64,000 nt of DNA. It comes from Nitrospira sp. (lineage in GTDB: Bacteria; Nitrospirota; Nitrospiria; Nitrospirales; Nitrospiraceae). The position numbers and the translations under genes were made by a program. Of this stretch, positions 51,728-61,776 are shown piece after piece. Position 1 is the first letter of the stretch; every line of letters begins with the position of its first letter. The stretch spans positions 62,001 to 126,000 of the forward strand of contig JALHMZ010000003.1 in assembly GCA_022843785.1 (NCBI GenBank). The letters are read 5' to 3'. The notes under the pieces were generated by a model. It did not search any database. It had not been told where the DNA came from and was given only the letters and a program-made list of their open reading frames with translations.

Positions 51728-52835
51728 ATCGCCGCTCAAGATTGTTGAGGACTTGAATCGCCGATGTGTGCCGCCGCCAGGCGCGTCCTTTCGCCGCCAC
51801 TCCAGACACAGGTCGACGTGGTGCGCCTCCGCGCTCCATGGCGATGTACAGCAAGGGACAGGATTGCTGAACACCCCGCTTTATAATGGCCAACACATTT
51901 GGGGTCGCGCCCGTTGGGAAAAGCATCCAGATACGAAGAAAAAGACGCGAGTCCTGCGTGATAGAAAGGAATGGATCATCACACCGGCTCCACATCTCAA
52001 AATTATTGATGATACCTTGTGGGCGCGGGCGAAGGAGAGGCAGGCCGTGATTCACAACGAGAGTGCGGCAGTTCGGGCGGCGCTCAAGCTCCGTCCCACG
52101 ATAAGCACTGGGCGTGGCCCCAAATATCTCTTCTCCAGCCTGTTGATCTGTGGGCAATGCGGGCATAAGTTCATCATTGTGGATCCCCGGCACTATGGAT
52201 GTGGCGGCTGGCAATACCGCGGCCAGTCTGTCTGTTCCAACACGATAAAAGTATCGCGCGCAATTGTGGAGTCAGTCTTGTTGGCTGCCATTCAGCGTGA
52301 TCTGTTCACCGACGAAGGGTTCATGTTCTTTGACCAGGAGGTCGCTCGGCTGCTTGCCGAACGTCGCTCCGCACAGATCCCGGATCGGGAACGGCTGTAC
52401 GCAAAGCTCGCGGAGGTTGAGCGCGAGATTGCCTCCATTATGAAAGCCATCAAGGCGGGGGTCCTGACCGTCTCAACCAAGGCAGAACTGGAGAAAGCCG
52501 AGGCGGAACGAGGGCGGCTTCTGAGTCAGCTCCAGGCGTGTACCAGTAAAGTTGACGATGTGACCACGATGCTGCCGGATCTAAAAGAGCGGTTCAAAAC
52601 ACTCGTAGGCAATCTGGCGGCAACCCCGCACCACCATGTCGCCATGGCGCGCGAAGCCATCAAGAGTCTGTCGGGGAAAACAATTGCGCTCCATCCATGT
52701 GCCGATGGGGCGGAGCGTTACTTGATAGCGGAAGTTTCAGGAAACTATGAAGGACTATTGCGGCTGACCACGGGAAAAATAAGGTTGGTGGAGGGCAGGG
52801 GAGTTGAACCCCCGACCCCTACGTTGCGAACGTAG
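51702..52835 (+). pseudogene. Truncated serine recombinase (C-terminal part), reading into the tRNA gene
   Basis: From about 51861 the frame encodes the recombinase domain (LLNTPLYNGQHIWGRARWEK, then IIDDTLWARAKERQ), the zinc ribbon (LLICGQCGHKFI...YGCGGWQYRG...CSNTI) and a long coiled coil (DRERLYAKLAEVEREIASIMKAIK) of a large serine recombinase. The N-terminal catalytic resolvase domain is absent; the first 53 or so codons of the frame are not homologous-looking. The last 17 codons (VEGRGVEPPTPTLRT) are the complement of the tRNA-Ala gene, so the natural stop is lost or lies within it. It is a dead remnant of an integrated element. Confidence 0.75.
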
Positions 52836-52861
52836 TGCTCTCCCAACTGAGCTAGCCCCCC
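52786..52861 (-). tRNA. tRNA-Ala (anticodon CGC)
   Basis: The 76 bases fold as a normal cloverleaf on the minus strand: 7-bp acceptor stem (52861 inward, one G-U), D arm GCTC/GAGC, anticodon stem CTACG/CGTAG with loop TTCGCAA (anticodon CGC), five-base variable loop, T arm with TTCAACT loop, and encoded CCA at the end. It is the only tRNA in the window. Its 3' half overlaps the reading frame of the recombinase remnant. Confidence 0.9.
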
Positions 52862-53029
52862 ACGCGATGGGATTCGGGAGCGAGCGCATGAAGACCCGTG
52901 GGGTTGGTTGCGCTCGATTGCGCAGCATCGAATCCACGGCAAGAGAACGGGGAGGAGGTGCGCTCGCGTTCCCGTTGGACGGCATTATACACAAGCCGTG
53001 ATCAGGACTCTACTCAAACAATTAGTGCG

Positions 53030-53353
53030 TCACACGTATTCGACCTGTACGCAGGCGAGGAACTCTTCCAGCTGCTTGACGTGTTGCTCGGATGCGGCAT
53101 AGTCCTGCCGCTGGGCGGCCAATTCCATAACGCCGCCGATTTCAGAGATCCGATCGAACCCGTACCCGCCGCCATCGCCCTTCATGCGATGACCCAGCAT
53201 TTGGATGGTTCGAAAATCTTTGTCGGCCAGCGCGCGGTGAAGTGTGTGAATGTCTTTCTTGCGATTGGCCAGAAACCCGGGCACGATGCTTTCAAAATCG
53301 CGCTCGATCCGCACAAGAACTCGATTGGATGACGCTGGGGGTGGAGTCTGCAT
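53030..53353 (-). CDS. Histidine phosphotransfer (Hpt) protein
   Basis: The 107-residue helical protein has the Hpt motif LGHRMKGDGGGYGFDRISEIG (about 53-73, trimmed), where the His is the phospho-acceptor. It lies 3 bp after the hybrid kinase stop on the same strand, so the two form one phosphorelay: kinase, receiver, Hpt, then a further receiver such as those of the two upstream genes. Confidence 0.9.
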   Translation of the reverse strand: MQTPPPASSNRVLVRIERDFESIVPGFLANRKKDIHTLHRALADKDFRTIQMLGHRMKGDGGGYGFDRISEIGGVMELAAQRQDYAASEQHVKQLEEFLACVQVEYV

Positions 53354-53356
53354 GAA

Positions 53357-55639
53357 TCAGACAGCTCGTTTCTGGTGTGCCTGCAGAATTTCCAGCAGGG
53401 TGGCTTTCTTCACGGGCTTGGTGATGTGGGCGGTACAGCCGGCCTGAAAAATCTTGTCGGTCTCTTCCTTGAGCGCGTACGCCGTCAGCGCGATGATTGG
53501 AACAGGGGGCAAGCCATGAGTCTGCTCCCATTCGCGGATCGCCTTCGTCGCGCCGTATCCGTCTAGTACAGGCATCTGAATATCCATCAGCACGACGTCG
53601 TACTGCTGGCTTTTGAATTTCTCCGCGCCGATCGCGCCGTTGTCTGCGATGTCGAGAACGTGGCTGGTTTGTTTGAGGTACGAACTCACCAGCACTTGAT
53701 TGTCAGGCGAATCTTCAACTAGCAGCAACCGCAGTGGGTGGACTGCCGGGGACTTCGCGGGCGCTTTTGATTCGGATGAGGCTCCAGCCTGAGGCCCTTT
53801 GGAGCGGTTCATCGCGATGCCGATCGTTTGAAGCAGGTCAGCGCGGCGAATGGGCTTGACCAGATACCCTCCTAACCCGAGATCGTAGGTGCGGGCGATA
53901 TCGTCGGCCCAATGGTCCGACGTGAGCATGACCGTGACCAGCCCGTTTTCTACGGACAACATTTTGAGCTGCTCGACCATGTGAAAGCCGGTCATGTCCG
54001 GCAGACTGGCATCGAGGAGCAGGAGTTCATACGGAGCGCCTTGTTCCCTTGCGCGACGGATCTCGTGGATTGCGGCGGTGCCGTTGTCGGCTTCGGTGAT
54101 CAACGCTCCTTGGGTGGCGAGTGTCTCGCGAAGGATCAAACGATTGGTGGGGTGGTCGTCCACGACGAACGTTCTGGTTCCCGATAGGTTGATCGGAATA
54201 GGCGTTCTCGAGACGTCATGGACTGGTTGTACGCCGAGCCTCACCGAGCCATGGAATATGCTGCCTTTGCCGACCACGCTTTCTGCCCAGATTCGTCCGT
54301 TCATCAGCTCGATCAACTGTTTGGTGATTGCGAGGCCAAGCCCTGTTCCTCCGTATTGCTTCGTCGATGAATGATGGACCTGAGTGAAACGGGCGAAGAT
54401 GGCGGTGAGTTTGTCGGTAGGAATGCCGATTCCAGTGTCGCGTACAGAGAATTGAATCGCGCCAGGAGCGCACGTCTCTGTGTCATTGGTTACCTGGACC
54501 ACGACGGAACCCTTGTCGGTAAATTTCAGGGCATTGCCGATCAGATTCACGAATATTTGTATCAGCCGCGTGGGGTCGCCGATCAGGGAAGAGGGTACGT
54601 CTGGGGCGATACGGCACACGAGTTCTAAGCTCTTTTCATTAGCCCGCATGGCCGACATTTCCAAAGCTCGGTCGATGACTTCGTTCAGATCGAAGTCGAC
54701 AGCGTCCAATTCGAGGTGCCCCGATTCGATTTTTGAGAGGTCCAGAATGTCGTTGATCAGGGTCAGCAACGTCCCGCCTGCCCGCCGAAAGATCCGCAGG
54801 TACTTGCGCTGTTCAGAAGTCAGTGCAGTGTCCCACAACAGATCGGCCATGCCGATGATGGCATTCATCGGTGTCCGGATCTCATGGCTCATATTAGCCA
54901 GGAATTCGCTCTTCGCCCGATTGGCTACTTCGGCCGCCTCTTTTGCGTCCCGCAGTGCCTGTTCCCCCTCACGCCGTTCCGCTGCGCCTATGGCCAATGT
55001 TGCCATGGTCGCCAGTGAGCTTGCGACCTGTTCTTCCTGGATATTCCACCGGCGAGGTGCGCCGATATGCTCCGCGCACAGGACGCCTACGACGAGTCCC
55101 TTTTGCCTGATCGGGGCATCCAGCATCGCTCCGATATTGAAAGGAGTCAGGTAGGTCTGTGAGAACTCCTTGGTTCGATGGTCTTGAGCCGCGTCGTGAG
55201 CCACGATGGCTTGTTCTTCATCGATGAGGGACCGGAAGTAGGTCGGATAGTGCGCCGACAGGAGATTCGTGCCGGCACTGTGATGATGGAGTCTGGATTC
55301 AAAGAGGTCGATCAGTGAGATGGCGTTGCGATGGTCGGTGAACAGCCAGATGCCAGCTCGATCCACTCGCAAGAGCTTGCAACAGGCTTCCGTAATGGCT
55401 TGGAAGGAGCGGGAGAGATTGCCGCCGGTCAGAGCCTCATCCTGAGCCAGCTTCCGAAGAGTCTCCTGGGACTCTTCCAGCAGCGCGGTGGCGCTTGGTT
55501 TGTCTGAGACGGTCGATCGTGCAGCACGCGGTCGTACGCCTGTAGTGGATGCCCGTTTGGGAGAGGACGGAGGGTTCCGAGAGGATGCGGACGCTGTCTT
55601 GATCTGTTTTCGGGCGGCTATACGGCGATGACGCGGCAT
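53357..55639 (-). CDS. Hybrid histidine kinase: GAF-HisKA-HATPase-REC-REC
   Basis: The product has 760 residues from the ATG at 55639 (GTG 55651 is in frame). Order: basic low-complexity N terminus (1-50), GAF domain (about 65-215, with RVDRAGIWLFTDHRNAI), HisKA with FLANMSHEIRTPMNAIIGM (phospho-His), HATPase with GTGLGLAITKQL, then a first receiver (VVDDHPTNRLIL, LLLLDASLPDMTG) and a second receiver (LLVEDSPDNQVLV, VVLMDIQMPVLDGYGA). There is no membrane segment, so it senses a cytoplasmic signal. It is third in the operon. Confidence 0.93.
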   Translation of the reverse strand: MPRHRRIAARKQIKTASASSRNPPSSPKRASTTGVRPRAARSTVSDKPSATALLEESQETLRKLAQDEALTGGNLSRSFQAITEACCKLLRVDRAGIWLFTDHRNAISLIDLFESRLHHHSAGTNLLSAHYPTYFRSLIDEEQAIVAHDAAQDHRTKEFSQTYLTPFNIGAMLDAPIRQKGLVVGVLCAEHIGAPRRWNIQEEQVASSLATMATLAIGAAERREGEQALRDAKEAAEVANRAKSEFLANMSHEIRTPMNAIIGMADLLWDTALTSEQRKYLRIFRRAGGTLLTLINDILDLSKIESGHLELDAVDFDLNEVIDRALEMSAMRANEKSLELVCRIAPDVPSSLIGDPTRLIQIFVNLIGNALKFTDKGSVVVQVTNDTETCAPGAIQFSVRDTGIGIPTDKLTAIFARFTQVHHSSTKQYGGTGLGLAITKQLIELMNGRIWAESVVGKGSIFHGSVRLGVQPVHDVSRTPIPINLSGTRTFVVDDHPTNRLILRETLATQGALITEADNGTAAIHEIRRAREQGAPYELLLLDASLPDMTGFHMVEQLKMLSVENGLVTVMLTSDHWADDIARTYDLGLGGYLVKPIRRADLLQTIGIAMNRSKGPQAGASSESKAPAKSPAVHPLRLLLVEDSPDNQVLVSSYLKQTSHVLDIADNGAIGAEKFKSQQYDVVLMDIQMPVLDGYGATKAIREWEQTHGLPPVPIIALTAYALKEETDKIFQAGCTAHITKPVKKATLLEILQAHQKRAV

Positions 55640-55689
55640 AATCGTGAGCACACTATGGTACCGGACAGTTTCCTCAGGTCGTCTTTACT

Positions 55690-56694
55690 TTAGTTGTCGT
55701 GAGAATCCTGGACCAACGATAAGAGCCCGGCCGGTTTGACCCGATTTCGTCCCTCTTGTTTTGCCTGGTACAGGGCCTGGTCGGCTGCCTTGATCAAATC
55801 AGTCGGGGAGATATGTCTGTTGGGAACGATACAGGCATAGCCGACGCTGATTGTGATGATTTCTCCGTCTGAGTGTGTGATGCCCAATGATTCGACTCGG
55901 CGGCGAAGGCTTTCTGCGACTTGTGCCGCCCCGTCGATGGCGGTGCCGGGAAGTACCGTGACGAATTCATCTCCGCCATAGCGGGCGACCAGGTCGCCGG
56001 GACGATTGACGGCGCTGGAGATGGCTGCAGAGACCTGCCGCAGACATTCATCGCCGGCCGTATGCCCCTTGGTGTCGTTGTAGGTCTTGAAGCGGTCGAT
56101 GTCGAACATGATGAGAGAGAGCGGTGTCGAGTCGCGCACGGCGCGCCGCCATTCTTGGTCGAGGAAGTCGTCGAACTGGCGCCGATTGGTGATGCCGGTC
56201 AACCCGTCCAGGCAGGAGAGCCTCAGCAGCATTTGATTGGCTTCCTGCAATTGGCGCATGACTTCGAGCAACTCTTGTTCGCGCGCCCGCCGCCGGTCGA
56301 TTTCATGGACGAGGCGTAATACTGAGCGCACTCTGGTCAACAATTCGATCTTGTTGACCGGCTTTGCAACATAGTCCATGGCGCCTGCGGCAAAGGCCAG
56401 TTGCAGGTCGACCGGGTCGGTCTTGACCGTGACCATGATAATCGGGGTATCGCGAAAACGATCGATAGCTTTGATCTGCCGGCAGGCTTCGATGCCGCTC
56501 ATCTGAGGCATCACAATATCCATCAGAATCAGATCGACTCGCGCACCGGATTGCTTCCCTCCGTCGAGACCGAGAAGTTTGAATGCCGCGTTGGCGGAGT
56601 CGGCAGCGAGAATGTTTTCATAGCCTGCGGCGGACAGGAGCGCGTGTAAGAGCAAACGATCATCCGCAGAGTCATCAACGATGAGGATACTCAT
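55690..56694 (-). CDS. Response regulator with GGDEF domain (diguanylate cyclase)
   Basis: The 334-residue protein has a receiver ([18 protein letters not shown] at 3-20, phospho-Asp in [15 protein letters not shown], Lys in [12 protein letters not shown]), a short coiled coil and a GGDEF domain with [15 protein letters not shown] and [12 protein letters not shown] (active site). The I-site RxxD is not obvious. It would make c-di-GMP on phosphorylation, possibly from the hybrid kinase downstream in the operon. It is second in the operon. Confidence 0.93.
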   Translation of the reverse strand: MSILIVDDSADDRLLLHALLSAAGYENILAADSANAAFKLLGLDGGKQSGARVDLILMDIVMPQMSGIEACRQIKAIDRFRDTPIIMVTVKTDPVDLQLAFAAGAMDYVAKPVNKIELLTRVRSVLRLVHEIDRRRAREQELLEVMRQLQEANQMLLRLSCLDGLTGITNRRQFDDFLDQEWRRAVRDSTPLSLIMFDIDRFKTYNDTKGHTAGDECLRQVSAAISSAVNRPGDLVARYGGDEFVTVLPGTAIDGAAQVAESLRRRVESLGITHSDGEIITISVGYACIVPNRHISPTDLIKAADQALYQAKQEGRNRVKPAGLLSLVQDSHDN

Positions 56695-56744
56695 AACAGT
56701 TGGCAGTCTCCTGGTGGAATGGCTGACTGGCGGAATCGTATCAA

Positions 56745-57383
56745 CTAGTCCGGGTAAACACCAGGATAAAGCTTTTTGACACAGACTTGGCAGATGCCGT
56801 GGCTGAATTGAGCATCCGAATGTTCGCCCAAGTACTCTTCCAGTTGTTGCCAGAACCCGCCGTCATTGCGGACCTTTTTGCATGAGGCACAGATGGGAAT
56901 CAGGCCGCGAAGCGCTTTCACCTCTTTCAGCGCTCGCTGGAGGTCCTCGTTGCTGCGGCGCAGATCGGCTTCGCGTTCCTTGCGGCAGTCCATCTCACGC
57001 TTCAAGGTCAGCGCCGAGGCCACGCGAGCGAGCAACTCAATGCGGTTGACCGGTTTGGTGATGTAATCCATGGCCCCGGCCGAAAAGGCTTCCTTCAGAT
57101 TCTCGATGTCGTTCTTGGCGGTCACCATGATGACCGGAATGTCACGAAGCTGGTCGCTCTGCTTGATTCGTCTACAGGCTGTAATGCCGTCGATGTCCGG
57201 CATGAGGACATCCATGAGAATCAAGTCGACAGTTATTGGGATGCGCGTGTCATCGGGCTGGAGGGTTGCGAATGCAGCCTGTGCAGAATCGGCTACCACG
57301 ATATCAGTGTGGCCGGCCTTGGTCAGCAGAGATCGGAGCAACAGGTGCTGATCAGGAGAGTCATCAACAATGAGAATGGCCAT
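56745..57383 (-). CDS. Response regulator with C-terminal Cys-rich tail
   Basis: The 212-residue product has a receiver ([44 protein letters not shown]) and a coiled coil, then a zinc-like tail: [20 protein letters not shown] and [16 protein letters not shown]. The two Cys pairs suggest a metal site; this tail is seen at the end of some PAS/GAF sensor proteins. It has no DNA-binding or enzyme domain. It is first in the four-gene operon. Confidence 0.88.
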   Translation of the reverse strand: MAILIVDDSPDQHLLLRSLLTKAGHTDIVVADSAQAAFATLQPDDTRIPITVDLILMDVLMPDIDGITACRRIKQSDQLRDIPVIMVTAKNDIENLKEAFSAGAMDYITKPVNRIELLARVASALTLKREMDCRKEREADLRRSNEDLQRALKEVKALRGLIPICASCKKVRNDGGFWQQLEEYLGEHSDAQFSHGICQVCVKKLYPGVYPD

Positions 57384-57474
57384 CGAGCGTGCCCTGACGA
57401 TCTCGCGTGAGCGTATCGGCGTTGCAGGAATTGCCTCAGCCTATCCCCAAGTATAGCAAGGAATCGGCAGACCG

Positions 57475-57921
57475 TTAGGTGAGCTTGGCTTTGACCAGGT
57501 CACTGATTTGTTTGCCGTCGACGGCTTGGCCTACAAGGCGGGCCATGACGGCTTTCATCACGGCTCCCATGTCCTTGAGGGAGCGGCTCCCTGTATCGGC
57601 CAGGACCGATACAATGATGCGGTCAAGCTCTTCTGCGGACAGGGCCTTGGGGAGGTAGGCTTCAATAATGGTGATTTCTTTTCGTTCTTTTTCCGCCAAT
57701 TCAATCCGGTGCGCCTTTTCAAACTGCTCGACGGACTCACGGCGTTGCTTGATGAGCGTGGTCATGATCCGGCTCATTTCCGCGTCGTCCAGATCCTTTC
57801 TCAGCTCGACCTCTTTGTTCAAGATCGCGGCTTTGATCATCCGGATGACATCCATCCGAAGCTGATCCCTCGACTTCATGGCGAGTTTGAGATCTTCGGT
57901 CAGGCGGTCGCGCAATGACAT
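57475..57921 (-). CDS. GatB/YqeY domain protein
   Basis: The 148-residue product from the ATG at 57921 has the YqeY pattern: SLRDRLTEDLKLAMKSRDQLRMDVIRMIKAAI (about 2-33), IEAYLPKALSAEELDRII and GAVMKAVMARLVGQAVDGKQI. The fold is that of the tail of GatB; free-standing YqeY proteins are common and their role is not settled. It is unrelated to the sensory operon next to it. Confidence 0.9.
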   Translation of the reverse strand: MSLRDRLTEDLKLAMKSRDQLRMDVIRMIKAAILNKEVELRKDLDDAEMSRIMTTLIKQRRESVEQFEKAHRIELAEKERKEITIIEAYLPKALSAEELDRIIVSVLADTGSRSLKDMGAVMKAVMARLVGQAVDGKQISDLVKAKLT

Positions 57922-58098
57922 GGGGGCCTCGGTGTATGGAGTGGAGAGCGGATTCTCATCGCGGAGCATACTCTGCCGGTCTTGACGAGTCAACGACCTG
58001 CGCGCAATGGCATTCACAAGAAGCCGGGAGTATGATCATCGGCAAGCGGGCTGAGGTCTGTATACTTGCAGCGCTTGTTTTCATGGAGGAGGTTGCGC

Positions 58099-58317
58099 AT
58101 GGGAAGAAAAACGCCACAGTACGATGGAATGGCGCGCAGTTTGGTGGCCGGTTTGGCGGGCCTGTCGCTGGTGGGACTTAGCGCTTGCGCGGGGCATCAG
58201 CCGGCGCCGCCTGCCCCGACGGTGACACCGGATCAGGTTCGCACTCATGCGGACAAGGCCTTTGATAAATTAAAACAAGAGGAACAACAACGGGTGGTTA
58301 ACCCGACGATGCCGTAA
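58099..58317 (+). CDS. Small lipoprotein
   Basis: The ATG at 58099 follows GGAGGAGG. The 72-residue product has lipobox LSAC at about 27-30 (AGLAGLSLVGLSACAGHQPA), then a proline-rich linker (PAPPAPTVTPDQV) and a short charged helix (ADKAFDKLKQEEQQRV). No family is recognised. It is convergent with the MFS gene. Confidence 0.7.
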   Translation: MGRKTPQYDGMARSLVAGLAGLSLVGLSACAGHQPAPPAPTVTPDQVRTHADKAFDKLKQEEQQRVVNPTMP

Positions 58318-58336
58318 TCATTCTGCATCCGGCGGG

Positions 58337-59740
58337 CTAACGGCGGCGGAATGTGAGCTGGCGCAGCGGTTTCAGGAGCGGAAGTTCCCACAGTAATCGA
58401 TGGTGGGCGCGATGCTCCACCGCGCGGGGTTCGTGGAACGTATGGAGCAATGATGCGGAGACGAGTAGCCGAAGCACGCCGGAGAGAAAGAACAGAAACG
58501 GCAGATTCGATGCGGGATGCAGGTCTAGGCTTCCCAGCTGCAAGGATGCCGGGACAGAACTGATGAGCCAGCTGCCGATCAGTGTGCCCAGTGCCCATCC
58601 AATGGCATTCACTGTGGCGGCGACGGCTACAGCTTTGGCCCGATCTGCCGGCTGTACGGCATCGAACACGTAGTTATTGAGGCCCAGGCCGAGTCCTGCC
58701 CAGACCACTCCTCCGAAAAAGTTCACGACCACAAGAAAGCTCCAGGCTGTACCCAATAGGTAAAGCATCGGTAGGATGGGAACCAGCAGCCCGGTAAAGG
58801 TGAGGAGGGCTTTGTTCCCGAAGCGATCGCCGAATTGGCCCCAGGCAGGGAGCGTGATGAATTGGCCAAGGATTCCCGCTGCGAGCCACACGCCATATTC
58901 CCAATAGGCGAACCGGAGGTCTTGAAGCATATAAATGACGAAGAAGGGAGCTGTCATCAGTACCGCCAGGTGCATGAGACTCGAGAAGAGAAGAAATTGA
59001 CGAAAATCCCTGGAGACACCGGTCCGAACAAACACCCGGAAGCCCGTCGGTTTGTCGGTTGATGCATGACGCGGGAGCTCAGGCACTTTCATGAGAGAGA
59101 GGAGCGAGGCGCTACGGCTCAGGCCGGCGGTGAGAAACATGACGGCAAAGCCGACCCAGAGCAGGTGCCAACGCTCGAAGACGCTCAATAACACACCGCC
59201 CAGGCCGAGCGCCAAGAAGCTTGTGAAGGCCATCACCCGCGACCGTTGTGCGAAGTACATGCCTCGTTCGTTGGCGTGAAGCTGATCGGTAATGAGACTG
59301 TTCCATGCCGGGGACGTAAAATGGGTGAAGGTAAAGTACAGCGCGACACCGGTGATCAGCAGCCACGGGCCCAGATCGGGCCACAATAAGGGCAGGGCGA
59401 GAATTGGAATCCAGGCGGCGGATTGCCCAATGATACCCCAGAAGATCTGTGATCTACGGCTCGAGAACCAATGCGACACTTTCACGGAGACGAGTTGCGC
59501 CCAGACGCCTAACAGCTGCGGCATGGCAGACAGGATGCTTAAATGCCATGGTGTTGCGTGGACGAGCAGGGCAAAAGCGGACAGGTACTGTTCCCCTCCG
59601 CCTTGCGTGACGGCTTGGAAGAGCCCATCGCGCATGCCGAACCGGCGCCCAGGCTCCTGTTCCTGCGAGCAGTCCGACTGCGAGCGGTCGGCGGATGTGG
59701 TTTCTCCAGGCTGTGGTACTGATGAGGGTGTGTCCGGCAT
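58337..59740 (-). CDS. Major facilitator superfamily transporter
   Basis: The 467-residue protein from the ATG at 59740 has about 12 hydrophobic helices (from about residue 60) and MFS features: FAQRSRVMAFTSFLALGLGG, WGQFGDRFGNKALLTFTG between helices, and RAKAVAVAATVNAIGWALGTLIG. The first 45 residues are hydrophilic and of low complexity (SSVPQPGETTSADRSQSD). The ORF reaches further upstream (59812), but that part is unlikely to be translated. Substrate unknown. Confidence 0.85.
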   Translation of the reverse strand: MPDTPSSVPQPGETTSADRSQSDCSQEQEPGRRFGMRDGLFQAVTQGGGEQYLSAFALLVHATPWHLSILSAMPQLLGVWAQLVSVKVSHWFSSRRSQIFWGIIGQSAAWIPILALPLLWPDLGPWLLITGVALYFTFTHFTSPAWNSLITDQLHANERGMYFAQRSRVMAFTSFLALGLGGVLLSVFERWHLLWVGFAVMFLTAGLSRSASLLSLMKVPELPRHASTDKPTGFRVFVRTGVSRDFRQFLLFSSLMHLAVLMTAPFFVIYMLQDLRFAYWEYGVWLAAGILGQFITLPAWGQFGDRFGNKALLTFTGLLVPILPMLYLLGTAWSFLVVVNFFGGVVWAGLGLGLNNYVFDAVQPADRAKAVAVAATVNAIGWALGTLIGSWLISSVPASLQLGSLDLHPASNLPFLFFLSGVLRLLVSASLLHTFHEPRAVEHRAHHRLLWELPLLKPLRQLTFRRR

Positions 59741-59854
59741 AACAATCTGCCCGTCGTGGAAATAGATCAGAGAGCACTCTATCACAGCTGGTTCGGACGG
59801 CAAGAATGACATTCGATGATTGACCGGCTACCGACGCGCCGATACGATGCTGTC

Positions 59855-60502
59855 ATGGCGAGGTGGAACCATCATCCAGGGGTGAGTTGCTTAGGAAGCT
59901 GGATTGCCATCAGTCTGTTGTGCAGTGGCGTGGTGGCTCTCCAAACCAGCCAGGCGAAGGACCTTCTCACGCCGAAAGAGCAGGCCACCACTGAAGTGGG
60001 AGTAACCCAGAGCCCGTCATTCGATGAGCAACAGAAGGGGGTGCCGCAGTCGTTGTTCACCTGGATTACCCTGGCAAAAGGGTATGAGGTCGAATGGGAC
60101 ACCTTTGGGCGAACAGGATGGTATGCCCAGGACCCCAGACTGAGACCGGTCGAGCCTGGCGCAGTCTTTCCGGAAGAGACGCCGGTTGTGTACATTGTGT
60201 TCGAAGTGGCTCCGCTCGAAGATCCTGCGCAATTTGCGGTGCAGTGGGTTCGCGAACAGCCAGGAGGATCGTTGAGTCATGAGGGCGGGGGAAAGGATGT
60301 GCTGGAAGTGCCGGGCCATGAACGGTACGGATATCTCGAAATGAAAAAGTCAGGGGTGCGATGGGAGCCAGGCCAGTATGTGGCGAAGCTGTTTATTGCC
60401 CCATTGGGGCAACAGCCGTTTCATGCTGCGAATCAAGTCGGAATGCTGCGCTTCACCGTCACTGAGTCGGCGTCATCGCGCACACCGGCGCAACCAAAGT
60501 GA
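59855..60502 (+). CDS. Exported hypothetical protein
   Basis: The product has 215 residues from the ATG at 59855 (ATG 59816 in frame). A hydrophobic segment at about 16-35 is a likely signal (GSWIAISLLCSGVVALQTS). The mature part has ITLAKGYEVEWDTFGRTGWYA, then ETPVVYIVFEVAPLEDPAQFAVQWVREQPG and GMLRFTVTES, a beta-sandwich-like composition. No family recognised. It overlaps the next frame by 4 bp only if that uses its GTG. Confidence 0.6.
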   Translation: MARWNHHPGVSCLGSWIAISLLCSGVVALQTSQAKDLLTPKEQATTEVGVTQSPSFDEQQKGVPQSLFTWITLAKGYEVEWDTFGRTGWYAQDPRLRPVEPGAVFPEETPVVYIVFEVAPLEDPAQFAVQWVREQPGGSLSHEGGGKDVLEVPGHERYGYLEMKKSGVRWEPGQYVAKLFIAPLGQQPFHAANQVGMLRFTVTESASSRTPAQPK

Positions 60503-60537
60503 GCGCGATTCTGCAAATAGATCGGAGGAGTGTGGAT

Positions 60538-60822
60538 ATGGACTCTCGCGTCAAGGTGACTGATCCGGAGAAACTGACGTTGCTCTATGAACGATTCCGG
60601 GACGTGTGTCTGGTAGAAAAAGAGGTGTGGAAGGAAATCTTCATGCCCAGAGAGATTACGGCTGGTCCGGTGAGGACGAATGTTCAGGATCGATATGATG
60701 TCGAGATTGATGATCCGGCCATCGAGGATACGCTGGATGCGAATATCCCGATGGGTTCAGCCGCACTTGGTGCGGCTATTCAAGAATATCGCGCCCATAT
60801 TTCGTTTGTTCGGAAAGTCTGA
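60538..60822 (+). CDS. Small conserved-looking hypothetical protein
   Basis: The ATG at 60538 has GGAGGAG at a good distance. The 94-residue product starts MDSRVKVTDPEKLTLLYERF and is acidic and helical, with DRYDVEIDDPAIEDTLDANIP near the centre. No signal peptide or motif. It is 36 bp downstream of the exported hypothetical gene, so the two may be cotranscribed. Confidence 0.65.
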   Translation: MDSRVKVTDPEKLTLLYERFRDVCLVEKEVWKEIFMPREITAGPVRTNVQDRYDVEIDDPAIEDTLDANIPMGSAALGAAIQEYRAHISFVRKV

Positions 60823-60888
60823 GGGGGAGTCGCAGGAGTCGCGACGGCGGGAGGGTTCTCCCGCCGTCTTTCAGATGCGGAATCGTCC

Positions 60889-61776
60889 TTAGAGGTGTTC
60901 TAACGCTGCTATCCGCGCTTCGATCGGCGGGTGTGTCGAAAAGAGACTCATGACCCCGCCTGCCTGTCCGGAGATCTTCATCGTCGCCAACGCATCCTGT
61001 GTCGAGTGCTGGAATTGGGTCTGTGTGACCCATCGATCGATCGCGCGGAGCGCCGAAATCATGGACTGCTTCCCGTATACCTTGGCGGCAAACGCATCGG
61101 CGCCGAATTCACGCTGGCGCGAGAACCAGCTGATCACGATGGATGCCAGGATGCTGACAATGATCTGAAGGACGAACGACAAGCCGAATCCGAGCGCGGC
61201 CTGATCCCGTTCCGCGAAGAAACGGCGCACCCACATGGCGATATAGTAGACGAAAGTGTTCATCAAGCCGGCTAACACGGTTGTGGCAAACATGTCGCCG
61301 TTATAGACGTGGCCCATTTCATGGGCGAGCACCGCTTTCACCTCATCTTCGCGTAGATTCTGCAAGAGGCCGGTGGAGACTGCCACCATGGAGTTGTTCT
61401 TGCTGGGGCCCGTCGCGAAGGCGTTGGGGTCGGGAGCATCGTAGACCCAGACTTCGGGCATCGTGATATTCAGCCGCTGCGCGATTTCCTGCACGGAGCC
61501 ATAGATCATCTGCTCGGCCCGCGAACGGGGTTGAGTGATTTGCTGGCAATTGAGCATGGCGCGCGCCATCTGTTTTGAGAATGCCAAGCTGATGAATGCG
61601 CCGCCGAATCCGAACATCCCGGCCCACACCAATGTTGACAGATCAACCGAGCCTCGCACGTCGATTCCAAACATCGGCAGGATCACGTTGATCACAATCG
61701 GTACGGTCAGCGACAGTGTGAGCATGATGAGAATGTTGGAGATCAGCAACAGACCCATACCCTTCATCCATTTCAT
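60889..61776 (-). CDS. htpX: Zinc metalloprotease HtpX
   Basis: The 295-residue membrane protease has two N-terminal helices (about 6-28, 42-60), the zinc motif VLAHEMGHVYNGD (HExxH at about 150-154), a second helix pair (about 165-215) and the later Glu/Asn segment REFGADAFAAKVYG. The end, FSTHPPIEARIAAL, is typical for HtpX. It degrades misfolded membrane proteins. It stands alone on the minus strand. Confidence 0.95.
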   Translation of the reverse strand: MKWMKGMGLLLISNILIMLTLSLTVPIVINVILPMFGIDVRGSVDLSTLVWAGMFGFGGAFISLAFSKQMARAMLNCQQITQPRSRAEQMIYGSVQEIAQRLNITMPEVWVYDAPDPNAFATGPSKNNSMVAVSTGLLQNLREDEVKAVLAHEMGHVYNGDMFATTVLAGLMNTFVYYIAMWVRRFFAERDQAALGFGLSFVLQIIVSILASIVISWFSRQREFGADAFAAKVYGKQSMISALRAIDRWVTQTQFQHSTQDALATMKISGQAGGVMSLFSTHPPIEARIAALEHL

